Shown here: piece by piece, positions 9,122 to 17,046 of the stretch | Position numbering within the stretch: the stretch's first letter is position 1 | Layout of the letters: each line of letters begins with the position of its first letter | From: Bacteriovoracaceae bacterium | Lineage (GTDB): Bacteria; Bdellovibrionota; UBA1018 | Assembly (NCBI GenBank): GCA_947447665.1 | Contig: CANFJX010000006.1 | Coordinates: 1-64,000 of the forward strand | Direction: 5' to 3' | DNA: 64,000 bases | The notes under the pieces: model-generated | The model's input: only the letters and a program-made list of their open reading frames with translations | Databases searched by the model: none | What the model was told of the DNA's origin: nothing | Program-made: the position numbers and the translations under genes

Positions 9122-10087
9122 ATGGCTCTAACCGGCTTATCTCCATCAATCGCTACAGAAACGACCGAGAGCAGATCACCCAAAAAGCTCCTCCTCTTTT
9201 TTCTGTTTCTGGCGGCCATGTTTCATCTTCTTGTTTTTCTTCAAAAATTTAGTGGATTACTCGCACCTATCCCGCCCCGGGTCGAACTTCAAAACATCGA
9301 TTCTCATCAACTCGACGCCATCAAGCGACAATGGCGTGAAAAAAGCTTACTCCTGAACCCCAACGCAAACCCCAAAACGGACACCCGAGCCCCTGAAGAC
9401 GCACGTTATTTTTCCGACCACAACATCCGAGTCGAAAAGGAGCAGCGGGCTCGTGACACTTCACCCATCGTCAAACCAAAAGCGGCACAATCGTCTCCAG
9501 CATCGCCACCAAACCGGAGCGCTGCGAAATCTAAAGGACCTCCGCAACCCAAGGTCCTCCCTGATTTAAAAATGCTAGGGATACACCTTCCTGCCCCCAA
9601 CCGACAGTTAGCCAATCAAAACAATCAGGATCAAACACAGAACACGCCGGCGAGTCACCGAAGTGAAGAAGGAGGAGCTCAATACATCCAAGACAAGAAC
9701 CTCCCTCAGGGGACGGAGAACCTGCTCAACGCCCAAGAATCCGTTTTTTACTCATTTTATGCGAGAATTTATGAAGCGATCGGACCCGTCTGGCAATCTA
9801 GAATCCGGCAAATCTCGCATCCACCCATGCTCCAAGATGGCGATTACTCCACCCTCGTGGACGTCGTCCTAGACGCCTCTGGAAACTTGATTCATGTCCA
9901 CCTCCTGCAAACCTCAGGAGTTCAAGAGTTTGATGAGACCGTCGACGCATCCTGGAAAAAGCTAGATAAATTTCCCAACCCCCCCCAGGGCCTCCTCAAC
10001 CTCGATCGACAAATCCACATGGGATGGACCTTCACGGTCCACGTAGCCAAGGGGCTCTCCTTCGAGTCCCCCAGTCGAAGCTACTGA
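9122..10087 (+). CDS. TonB-family energy-transducer-like protein
   Basis: 321 aa. A single transmembrane segment near the N-terminus (about 21-40, LLLFFLFLAAMFHLLVFL) is followed by a Pro/Lys/Gln-rich periplasm-spanning region (about 80-200). A C-terminal TonB-like domain follows (ARIYEAIGPVWQSRI, then DVVLDASGNLIHVHLLQTSG and WKKLDKFPNPPQG). This layout is that of TonB, or of the TonB-like proteins common in myxobacteria and Bdellovibrio, which bridge the inner membrane to outer-membrane partners. No exbB/exbD are adjacent. It may act with the protein encoded 57 bp upstream. It is convergent with the sigma-like gene, 10 bp away. Confidence 0.85.
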   Translation: MALTGLSPSIATETTESRSPKKLLLFFLFLAAMFHLLVFLQKFSGLLAPIPPRVELQNIDSHQLDAIKRQWREKSLLLNPNANPKTDTRAPEDARYFSDHNIRVEKEQRARDTSPIVKPKAAQSSPASPPNRSAAKSKGPPQPKVLPDLKMLGIHLPAPNRQLANQNNQDQTQNTPASHRSEEGGAQYIQDKNLPQGTENLLNAQESVFYSFYARIYEAIGPVWQSRIRQISHPPMLQDGDYSTLVDVVLDASGNLIHVHLLQTSGVQEFDETVDASWKKLDKFPNPPQGLLNLDRQIHMGWTFTVHVAKGLSFESPSRSY

Positions 10088-10097
10088 GGACTAGGCT

Positions 10098-10871
10098 CTA
10101 ACGTTTTTGAAACCACCAATAAGAAAAAGCTAAGACAGAGAGAATCACGACCCACCGGATGTCCCGCCTTTTCAAAAAAGCCCTGAAACCAACAAAAAAC
10201 TCCTCAGCCAGGGTCCGCGTGCGCATCGGATTGCGAACCAGAATTTGATCCAAGGACTGAGCGAGTGAGTCCCCCTCCTGACCAGATGGGACTCGCTTTT
10301 CAGCCTCATAGTAAGCTCCCCTGGATTTCTCCAGAGTTCTTTGGCAAGAGTCACAGGTCATCAAATGGCTCTGAATGAAGAGCAGATCCCGCTTGGATGC
10401 AATTTCGTCATCTAAGAATCTCTGAGTCCAGGGGCGACTCGGATCATACTCAGGGCAACTGGCACCCATTTTACCGAGAGCGGCCGGAAATACAGCTGGA
10501 AGCGTGAGTTGGATCCTCGCATTCCAAGCAAGGCGCTCCACCTCCTCGATTGAGATGCCCAGGATACGACTCAAACGCAAATAAGACCAGCCCGCCCCAT
10601 GGAGGGCCGCCAGGATGAGGCGCTGATCTACGGGTAGGCGATAAAAGGGACTCATCCAAAGATCGCGCTCGTCGGGAGTTGCGTCGCTCACCTCGGCCCT
10701 GCGTGCTCGACCCAAAAGCAACCCAGCTGCCCGCTCGGCTGCGCGCTCCTCAGGGAGATCCAATAAAGAAACTGCCGTCACGACCTCAAGGGTTGACCTC
10801 TCCCAATCCTCAGAATTGACCCAGACTGATCTCCCTAACCGAGAAAGGACCTTCACATCGCTGGAGTTCAT
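10098..10871 (-). CDS. Sigma-70 region-4-like protein fused to zinc-finger anti-sigma module and C-terminal membrane anchor
   Basis: 257 aa. Residues about 70-125 read as a sigma region-4 helix-turn-helix (YRLPVDQRLILAALHGAGWS, then RLSRILGISIEEVERL and NARIQL), as in ECF sigma factors. A recognisable region 2 is lacking. Residues about 150-195 read as a ZAS/zf-HC2 anti-sigma zinc finger (DDEIASKR, then HLMTCDSC = Hx3Cx2C). The C-terminus is one membrane span (WVVILSVLAFSYWWF) ending QKR. Normally the sigma factor and its zinc-finger anti-sigma are separate proteins; here they are joined and tethered. It could be a membrane-bound transcription regulator. GAGAGG lies 10 nt before the ATG, and four 13-bp repeats lie just upstream. 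Confidence 0.75.
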   Translation of the reverse strand: MNSSDVKVLSRLGRSVWVNSEDWERSTLEVVTAVSLLDLPEERAAERAAGLLLGRARRAEVSDATPDERDLWMSPFYRLPVDQRLILAALHGAGWSYLRLSRILGISIEEVERLAWNARIQLTLPAVFPAALGKMGASCPEYDPSRPWTQRFLDDEIASKRDLLFIQSHLMTCDSCQRTLEKSRGAYYEAEKRVPSGQEGDSLAQSLDQILVRNPMRTRTLAEEFFVGFRAFLKRRDIRWVVILSVLAFSYWWFQKR

Positions 10872-10886
10872 TTAGCTCAACCCTCT

Positions 10887-10938
10887 CATTTTAGTCTTCC
10901 ATTTTAGTCTTCTGTTTTAGTCTTCTGTTTTAGTCTTT
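10887..10938. repeat. Four tandem 13-bp repeats upstream of the sigma-like gene
   Basis: Four head-to-tail 13-bp units: CATTTTAGTCTTC twice (10887-10899, 10900-10912), TGTTTTAGTCTTC (10913-10925) and TGTTTTAGTCTTT (10926-10938). They share the core TTTTAGTCTT. They end 15 bp before the start codon of the minus-strand gene, so they lie in its 5' leader or promoter region. A spacing of 13 bp is not one helical turn. They could be protein-binding sites, or simply slipped-strand repeats. Confidence 0.9.
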
Positions 10939-11177
10939 TGGCGTGTCTAACTTTCAGTCAGTTGGCTAATATTTTTGTAGAAAAATCAAACAACGGCCTC
11001 TTACATTAGATTAATAGATCTTATTAAAAATTACAAACTATCGAATTTAAAGAATAATATTAACGTCACTGTTTGTTTAATTATTGGCCCCTAGATTGCA
11101 GTAACCTAGGAACAACTGGGTCAAGGATCTTCACCAAGAAAAGCAGTATAACTCAGGATTCCTAAGGGGATAACTTT
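10939..11177. other. AT-rich intergenic region between divergent genes
   Basis: With the leader of the sigma-like gene this makes a 306-bp gap, the most AT-rich stretch in this part of the window (for example 10970-11090). It must hold the promoters of the two diverging genes, but I cannot choose -35/-10 boxes with confidence. AGGGGA (11165-11170) is the ribosome site for the lipoprotein gene. No tRNA, ORF or hairpin of note was seen. Confidence 0.6.
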
Positions 11178-11882
11178 ATGAGTTTTAAAATGTATTTAAA
11201 TAAAAGTTTACTGAGTCGAGCCTTATTAGCCTCAACCCTCTCTGCCAGTTTGATCGGTTGCGGATCAGCAGCGAATTTGAGCCTCGCCACCTCCTCAGCT
11301 AGTTCGCCCCAATCCTACAACTATGTATCGCCAACACCAACGCCAACACCGACAGCAACGTCAACATCAGCGAATACAGGAACTCCACCCTATCAGTACG
11401 GTTTCAGAATTCATGGAACAGCCGGGGGAGCCGTTGCACCGACAGCTACTTTCTCGGATGGCACTTTCAAAACGGTGAGCGTTCAAGCCGACACTAAACT
11501 CAGGGTCGAGCTACGGGCTCAGTCTTATGGCAACATTTACGACGACCTCAACAATTCAATCACCACCAATGGTTTCGCTGCACAATGTTTTCAGTTTAAT
11601 GTTGCAGTCGGGAACCAGTCTCCGATCACCCTCTCGGTGAATACGACATCCAGTGATGGAACGGGAAATTGCCCAGGTGGCACCATGGCTAATCCCTCCG
11701 TAGACCTGTCTTCACAACTTTCTCATGGTCATGGATCTGTCACAATTACCCTTTCGAATGTAGAGTCAAGCACCTGTGGTGCTCTTTCGAGGTATTACTG
11801 GCAGCAATGCTATCTCAACACTCTTCTCAAGTCGTACATCGCAATCGGTACGCTTATCGTTCATACGGATAGCACGAACTAA
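11178..11882 (+). CDS. Hypothetical lipoprotein with Pro-Thr linker
   Basis: 234 aa. It has a lipoprotein signal peptide with a lipobox ending LIGC (Cys at about residue 28). A flexible PTPTPTPTATSTS linker follows, then a Ser/Thr/Asn-rich domain of about 170 residues that contains a few cysteines (CFQFN, GNCPGG, STCGAL, QQCY) and could be a beta-sandwich. AGGGGA lies about eight bases before the ATG. It is probably an outer-membrane or surface lipoprotein of unknown role. Its last 29 bp overlap tail-to-tail with the 3' end of the minus-strand aminopeptidase-like gene. Confidence 0.8.
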   Translation: MSFKMYLNKSLLSRALLASTLSASLIGCGSAANLSLATSSASSPQSYNYVSPTPTPTPTATSTSANTGTPPYQYGFRIHGTAGGAVAPTATFSDGTFKTVSVQADTKLRVELRAQSYGNIYDDLNNSITTNGFAAQCFQFNVAVGNQSPITLSVNTTSSDGTGNCPGGTMANPSVDLSSQLSHGHGSVTITLSNVESSTCGALSRYYWQQCYLNTLLKSYIAIGTLIVHTDSTN

Positions 11883-12963
11883 TCGCCTTTCGGATCGGCT
11901 CTGCCAGTAGGTCTTGCTGGGGCTTAGAAAAGGCCTCGGACCCAAGAGACCGGACGGCAGAAAGCATCCTGACCCACTCTTGACCACAAGCCTGAAATAG
12001 GGCCTCAAATTCCTCGGACCCTGTGTGATAGGTTTTGTACTGGACGAGAGTCGCATTATTGATTTTACGTTTGAGCTTTAGCTCGATTTGTAATTTTTCC
12101 AGGACCTCGACTTTTTTTCGAAGCTTCTCAACATCTGAGTCCGAAGATCGATAAATTTGACTGAGGGTTTCATAGCCCTGGTGCAATTTCTTTTGGATTT
12201 CTGTGGAGTGATTTTCTAGATCCATATAAGCTTTTTTTTCTTCGGCCTTGGGATCCCCGAGCTGCGCGAAATATTCTAAAGTGAGCCGATCCGCTACAAA
12301 ACTTGCAATACTCTCATTAAAGTAAGACTGACCGGGAATGTAGACGGTGGAGTGAACGGACTCGTGTAGGACCACATTGACCAACTGCCCAAGAGCTTCT
12401 TTCCCGTCGGAAATCATGCTCGACAGAATCGAATCCCGGAACCAACCCAAAGTAGAGTAAGCTCCCGCTCCCCTCAAATCCACGTCCCAACCCTCATCCT
12501 TTAGTGAATCAGCAAACTCCCGTGCATTTTTTAAATCAAACCACCCTAAATAAGGGAACGAGCCAACGATCGGGAATTTCCATTCCTTAGAATGAAACTC
12601 CAAAGGCTTGCAGGCACTTACCACCCAAACGGCTGCCGGGCGATCGAGCTTAACGTAATCTTGATAGTTGGAAGTTGGCTTCAGGCCTTGATTCTCGCCA
12701 AATTTCTTGATCGGCGTAATTTGACTCAGCAGATCACGAACCCTGGGAGGTGTTTTCTCATCCCGTATCACTACACCAATCGGCCGTGCATGACTCATCA
12801 AGGCCATCTGCCCCTCCCCTGCCTGCCAGAGGTACTGTAGGCTCCCACAGCCCGAGAGTGAACCAGAAGTAAAAGCGATCAGAACCAAAGGACGGACTCT
12901 AGAAATAAACCGACAGCCCGCTGTTGACCGAAAAATTCTGTGGAGCGGTCGAGAGCGCTCCAT
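11854..12963 (-). CDS. Aminopeptidase-like zinc lipoprotein (COG4324/PF10023 type)
   Basis: Matches the putative aminopeptidase family by CGSLQYLWQAGEGQMALM near the mature N-terminus, LDRPAAVWVVSACKPL, AGAYSTLGWF, and the zinc site VVLHESVHSTVYIPG followed by YFNESIASFV (HExxH plus downstream Glu). The start is uncertain. ATG 12963 gives 369 aa but overlaps the barrel gene by 65 bp with a long basic n-region. TTG 12888 gives 344 aa, lies ten bases after the barrel stop and places the lipobox (SLSGC) 14 residues in, but without basic residues. Probably a periplasmic membrane-anchored protein, last gene of the 15155-11854 operon. Confidence 0.85.
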   Translation of the reverse strand: MERSRPLHRIFRSTAGCRFISRVRPLVLIAFTSGSLSGCGSLQYLWQAGEGQMALMSHARPIGVVIRDEKTPPRVRDLLSQITPIKKFGENQGLKPTSNYQDYVKLDRPAAVWVVSACKPLEFHSKEWKFPIVGSFPYLGWFDLKNAREFADSLKDEGWDVDLRGAGAYSTLGWFRDSILSSMISDGKEALGQLVNVVLHESVHSTVYIPGQSYFNESIASFVADRLTLEYFAQLGDPKAEEKKAYMDLENHSTEIQKKLHQGYETLSQIYRSSDSDVEKLRKKVEVLEKLQIELKLKRKINNATLVQYKTYHTGSEEFEALFQACGQEWVRMLSAVRSLGSEAFSKPQQDLLAEPIRKAISSCYPYER

Positions 12964-13489
12964 TAATAAGATAAGTCGACCCTTCAAACCGGAGCGAAAA
13001 AGCATGATAAACATGGAAGCGAATTCCAACACCAAAAATTCCTGTGAGTTGATCATAAGTATCCGTGGGTACAGTTGTTCCGAAATAACTTCCAGAAGCA
13101 GTTCGATGGAGTTGCCCAAACCCTGCTTTGAAATAAGGGCGAACGAAAGAATCACGCGGCGCAAGACCCTGGATCCATTCAAGACTGTAAACTTGATCAT
13201 GAAAAGTCGTATCCTCAATGCCTGGAATTTGAGTTCGGTCGACCACATCTTGCACTTCAAACTCAATTTCACTTTCACCAAAAAAGTAATAGCCTAGGCC
13301 CACACTCAGCCTCCGAGTCCAGGATGAGCCCACATCCACATAATTACTGGCACTATAGGAGAATCCAGCAGAAAATTCCATGGTTCCTGCCGATGCGCTT
13401 CGCTCAAGCAAAAGCACGGCTGCTGCATGAGTGAGCAGCCACAAACTAAGCCCATGAGCTAAGAAAAATAGAATGTTTGGTTTTTTCAA
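12899..13489 (-). CDS. Outer-membrane beta-barrel protein (about 196 aa)
   Basis: The frame is open further upstream, but TTG 13489 is the best start. GGCGGA lies about six bases before it, and it gives a clean signal peptide (KKPNILFFLAHGLSLWLL, cleavage after ASA). The mature part alternates aromatic and polar residues (FSAGFSYSASNYVDVG, LSVGLGYYFFGES, VRPYFKAGFGQL, FGVGIRFHVYHAF) and ends SVYF, a typical C-terminal barrel signal with terminal Phe. It is probably an eight-stranded OmpW/OmpA-like barrel. Its start lies 2 bp after the FecR-like gene's stop, so the genes are translationally linked. Confidence 0.85.
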   Translation of the reverse strand: MKKPNILFFLAHGLSLWLLTHAAAVLLLERSASAGTMEFSAGFSYSASNYVDVGSSWTRRLSVGLGYYFFGESEIEFEVQDVVDRTQIPGIEDTTFHDQVYSLEWIQGLAPRDSFVRPYFKAGFGQLHRTASGSYFGTTVPTDTYDQLTGIFGVGIRFHVYHAFSLRFEGSTYLINGALSTAPQNFSVNSGLSVYF

Positions 13490-13491
13490 CC

Positions 13492-14448
13492 TTATTCCGC
13501 CTGAACTCGCAAGAGCTCTTCCATCAGTTTTTTCTTTTCGGCTCGCTCTTTCACGTTGAACCGAGGGAAAAGGAATCCTTCCGCACCCTGAACTCCCGGG
13601 GCCATTTGCTCCACCCAATGCTGGTGCAGACGAGCCTTTTCAGCCGGTGAGACCGACTCATCGTCGGCGGATTTTCCCTTCACGCTGGCCAGACTTCTTT
13701 TGGGAACTTTCGAGTGCACATCAGAATTGAGCTCAGCTACGATTTTTTCTTGTTTTCTATGGGCCGCATTAAAGGCAACAGACTGGACCTTGCCTTCAAC
13801 TCGGAGATCAAAAAACTTCGGTTTAAGTGTGGCGACCGATACGGGCAGAGGGTCTTGAGGTATGATACGAAAGAGGTCAAAAGCAAGTTCGCTCATTTCG
13901 CCCTCATTCACCCGAAGCTTTTTAGAATCCTCAAAGCGGTTTTCGAAGGTCGCCGAGTCCTCCAAAACAATCAGCTGTGAGGATGCCTTCTCTCCATAGC
14001 CCGAGATATAAATAACTTTACCTCGTTGAATCTTCACACGACCAAGAGCAGATCCAAGTTGAAAGACGCCATCGCCTTCATTGACTTCGACATAGATTTG
14101 CCCTCGGTAGATCACGACCTGCTCTGATTTTGAGCGTTCACTGAGTAACTGAATGTAAGATCCAGCCCCTAAGTTCATGTAGGGTCCAGCATTATGCTTC
14201 AAACGGGCCCAACCCTGATTCGATGAAATCCAGCTCCCACAAGGCAGCGGGGCCCTGCGCTTCAATTCAATGAAGTGGGTCCGAGTTTGATCCAAAATCT
14301 GTACATCTCCCTCAAAAACCTCAAGAGAACCGCACCACTGCTTCTCAGCGACTTCTGGAGTTTTGGATTCCTTTGCTTCACCCAGATCCATCCCACCCAA
14401 GACGAGCACGAGCGCGGTCGCTAGGCTCCACAAAATTCTGATTTTCAT
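13492..14448 (-). CDS. Secreted FecR-domain protein
   Basis: 318 aa. Signal peptide (MKIRILWSLATALVLVLGG), then a FecR-like beta domain at about 40-180: WCGSLEVFEGDVQIL, PCGSWISSNQGWARLKH, YIQLLS, VVIYRGQIYVEV, and LGRVKIQRGKVIYI. There is no TM anti-sigma N-terminal region, so it is not a classic FecR anti-sigma factor but the periplasmic form often found in envelope operons of deltaproteobacteria. The C-terminal 100 residues are charged and perhaps helical. It overlaps the upstream gene by 4 bp and abuts the barrel gene downstream. Confidence 0.82.
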   Translation of the reverse strand: MKIRILWSLATALVLVLGGMDLGEAKESKTPEVAEKQWCGSLEVFEGDVQILDQTRTHFIELKRRAPLPCGSWISSNQGWARLKHNAGPYMNLGAGSYIQLLSERSKSEQVVIYRGQIYVEVNEGDGVFQLGSALGRVKIQRGKVIYISGYGEKASSQLIVLEDSATFENRFEDSKKLRVNEGEMSELAFDLFRIIPQDPLPVSVATLKPKFFDLRVEGKVQSVAFNAAHRKQEKIVAELNSDVHSKVPKRSLASVKGKSADDESVSPAEKARLHQHWVEQMAPGVQGAEGFLFPRFNVKERAEKKKLMEELLRVQAE

Positions 14449-15155
14449 GGTGATTCCCCCGTCGAATTAATCCAACTGGTCTCAACTGCGTGGGGATGAT
14501 GATCTAAAAGATCCTTGAGCCAATACTGAGATTGATCCTCACTCTGAAGACGCTTAGCCACAAGAGCCTTCCACAATCGAGCCTCGGCTTGATACCTCTC
14601 TAATGCGCCCTGGTCATCCGCTCGAACGGCCGGGGGCTTTAAAACTGAATCGAAACTCTGGTCGGCCTGGGCCAAATTATCTAAGCGGTACCAAATCACA
14701 CCAGCCATCAAAAAATTTTTTGCGGTCCGATACGCTTTGTCCAGAGACATCAAGGAGGTTAAGACCACGGCCGCCTTTTCATCCTCTTGAGATAGGAAAT
14801 AGCTCAATCCGAGCGTGTAAAGCTGAGGAGAAGAGAGTTCCGTAGGAATTTTATAATTCACGCTAGCGATCGTTCTCCCTGTCCGCACTCCAGTTTCCTG
14901 AGACAATCGTTTGGCTAAAACCTTCGTTTGCAGAGCGCCAAATTTTGCTTCTTCTTCAAATTTAAATGCCTCGAATTCGTCCTTGAGCGCAGCATTTTCG
15001 ACCATCAATTGGGAGTATTTCTCATCGAGAGATCGAATGTGATCCACCTTCACTTGAGCATGCTGAATAAAGCCCATGGTCACACTGACCCAAGTAGTCA
15101 GCCAGGGAGTGATCCAGAGAGTCATTTTTTTAAGAATCAACGACCGATAGTCCAT
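14445..15155 (-). CDS. Membrane-anchored coiled-coil protein with TPR-like helical repeats
   Basis: 236 aa from ATG 15155; a TTG at 15176 and an ATG at 15125 are alternatives, and none has a strong ribosome site. A hydrophobic N-terminal segment (LWITPWLTTWVSVTMGFI) is followed by a coiled coil (SLDEKYSQLMVENAALKDEF). Helical repeats follow (LYTLGLSYFLSQEDEKAAVV, FLMAGVIWYRLDNLAQADQS) that look like TPRs. It is probably periplasmic and inner-membrane anchored. It is the first gene of the four-gene envelope operon and overlaps the FecR-like gene by 4 bp. The family is not recognised. Confidence 0.75.
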   Translation of the reverse strand: MDYRSLILKKMTLWITPWLTTWVSVTMGFIQHAQVKVDHIRSLDEKYSQLMVENAALKDEFEAFKFEEEAKFGALQTKVLAKRLSQETGVRTGRTIASVNYKIPTELSSPQLYTLGLSYFLSQEDEKAAVVLTSLMSLDKAYRTAKNFLMAGVIWYRLDNLAQADQSFDSVLKPPAVRADDQGALERYQAEARLWKALVAKRLQSEDQSQYWLKDLLDHHPHAVETSWINSTGESP

Positions 15156-15197
15156 CACAATAGAAACATCGGACAAACCGATTGAATCATTAAACTT

Positions 15198-15227
15198 TTG
15201 ATTCCTTTTTTCTGTTTATGCTATGCT
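15198..15227 (+). promoter_or_regulatory. Probable sigma-70 promoter of argS
   Basis: TTGATT (15198-15203), 18-nt spacer, TATGCT (15222-15227). A transcript starting near 15234 would exclude the upstream in-frame ATG at 15223 and include the ribosome site AAGGAG (15241-15246), so it helps to fix the argS start at 15256. Confidence 0.45.
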
Positions 15228-15255
15228 GCGGGCTTCTCAAAAGGAGCCTTTGCCC

Positions 15256-17031
15256 ATGGAACGCTTTGCTCAACTCGCAGCCCAGAGCCTCAACACAGTT
15301 CTCGAATCCCCAGTTCAGTGGACGGATCTTGAAATACCACCAGAACCCCAACTCGGCGATTTTGCTTTTCCTTGCTTCAAGCTGGCAAAACAACTCAAGA
15401 AATCTCCTCCGCAAATCGCTCAAGCCTTGCTCAACCAACTCAAGGAAAAGGGCACCCTCCCCCCAGGGATTGAGGCTCATACAGTGGGGCCCTACCTAAA
15501 CTTCACAGTCTCCCAGCAGCTCGTTTTACAAAGCCTCCTCAAAGACATCCTCACCGGGGAGGACCGCGGACATTACGGGTCACTCCCTGCAACCACGCGA
15601 GGCACTTGGGTTCTCGAATACAGCTCACCTAACGTTGCGAAACCGCTTAATATTTACCATTTAAGACCAACCGCCTTGGGCGCCGCATTGGACAGAATCG
15701 GTCGATACCGTGGCTACCGAGTCATCTCGATTAACCACCTCGGCGACTGGGGAAAACAATACGGGATGCTCACCGTGGCTTTTCGTGTTTTTGGTAAGAC
15801 GGTCGATTCCCAACTCAGCATGTTGGATTTGGTCGATCTGTACGTCAAAATTAATGCCCTGGCCGAGAACGATCCAAAAATTGGGGAAGAAGCCAAAGAA
15901 GCCTTTGTCCGACTCGAAAAGGGTGACCCTGAAATCACTGCACTCTGGCAAAAATGTGTCGATATCTCACTGCGCGAATTTGACCGAAACTATGCACGGC
16001 TAGGCGTCCATTTCGATCATATCTGGGGAGAGAGCCACTACAAAAGCCAGCTCCAGCCGATGCTCGAAAACCTGAAGTCTCGAGGGATTCTCGTGGAGAG
16101 TGAAGGGGCTTGGATTGTTCCCGTCACAGACGAAGCGGGCCAGGAACTTCCGCCCTGTCTTCTGCAAAAAAGTGACGGCGCCACGATTTATGCGACCCGC
16201 GATGTGGCAGCAGCTTTGTACCGCTTTGAAAAATTTCACTTCGATCGAATGACTTATATCGTTGGAGCTGAACAAAGACTCCACTTTAAACAAGTTTTTG
16301 GCGTTCTCAAGCGAATGGGACTGGACTGGGTCGACCGTTGTGAGCATATTCCATTCGGACTTTACCGCTTCAAAGACGCTAAGATGTCCACCCGAAAAGG
16401 AAACTTTGTCACACTCGATGAAGTCCTCGCCCAAGCTAAAGAACGCGTCAAGACTCTCATGATGGAAAGACAAATCGAGAGACAAAAAGATCAACCGCAA
16501 GCTGAGAGCACCACAACCTCCCGTGAATCTCTCGAAGACATCTCCGAAGCGGTCGCCGTTGGAGCAGTCGTTTTCCACGATCTCCACACCGATCCGATCC
16601 GAGACGTCGAGTTTGATCTAGAGCGCGTAGTGGACTTCGAAGGCGAAACTGGACCCTATCTCCAGTACGCCCACACACGTTGCCTGAGTATCTTAAGAAA
16701 AGCTCAAGCCACGGGCCAAGCAGGTGATAAAATCGAGTTCTCTCCCGCCCTCACCGCTCACCTCAACACTGAAATCGAATTACGTCTCGTCAAGACTCTG
16801 GGCCAATTCCCGATTCATCTCGAGCGCACCCTGAAATTCTCTAAAGCTAGCCAACTCGCGCACTACCTAATTGAGGTCACCCAGTTATTTGGAGCATTTT
16901 ACCGAGAATGCCACGTACTCGGGCAGTCCCGTGAATTGACCCAGGCGCGCCTGATGCTCGTCGAGGCCACCCGGAGAATCATTGGTCAAGGCCTACAGCT
17001 CTTAGGCATCCCGCTACCCGAGAAGATGTGA
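15256..17031 (+). CDS. argS: Arginyl-tRNA synthetase
   Basis: 591 aa from ATG 15256, chosen because AAGGAG lies nine bases upstream. It attaches Arg to tRNA-Arg. The N-terminal Add-1 domain (FAQLAAQSLNTVLE) is followed by the catalytic Rossmann fold. The class-I signature is divergent: SSPNVAKPLNIYHLRPTALG, with NIYH where most ArgRS have HVGH. INHLGDWGKQYGM and the KMSTRKGNF loop are intact, and the C-terminal DALR anticodon-binding domain (GPYLQYAHTRCLSILR onward) is complete. The length is normal. It is convergent with the pseudouridine synthase gene, 15 bp away. Confidence 0.95.
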   Translation: MERFAQLAAQSLNTVLESPVQWTDLEIPPEPQLGDFAFPCFKLAKQLKKSPPQIAQALLNQLKEKGTLPPGIEAHTVGPYLNFTVSQQLVLQSLLKDILTGEDRGHYGSLPATTRGTWVLEYSSPNVAKPLNIYHLRPTALGAALDRIGRYRGYRVISINHLGDWGKQYGMLTVAFRVFGKTVDSQLSMLDLVDLYVKINALAENDPKIGEEAKEAFVRLEKGDPEITALWQKCVDISLREFDRNYARLGVHFDHIWGESHYKSQLQPMLENLKSRGILVESEGAWIVPVTDEAGQELPPCLLQKSDGATIYATRDVAAALYRFEKFHFDRMTYIVGAEQRLHFKQVFGVLKRMGLDWVDRCEHIPFGLYRFKDAKMSTRKGNFVTLDEVLAQAKERVKTLMMERQIERQKDQPQAESTTTSRESLEDISEAVAVGAVVFHDLHTDPIRDVEFDLERVVDFEGETGPYLQYAHTRCLSILRKAQATGQAGDKIEFSPALTAHLNTEIELRLVKTLGQFPIHLERTLKFSKASQLAHYLIEVTQLFGAFYRECHVLGQSRELTQARLMLVEATRRIIGQGLQLLGIPLPEKM

Positions 17032-17046
17032 GCACCCCTCCCTGAC

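Noticed and set aside
12964-13281. Upstream extension of the aminopeptidase-like frame to 13281
   Set aside because: It runs antiparallel in content to the family (no similarity), overlaps the barrel gene's coding region in another frame, and the lipoprotein signal lies far downstream.
16000-16587. 195-codon minus-strand frame inside argS
   Set aside because: Shadow of a conserved catalytic domain on the other strand; no start signals.
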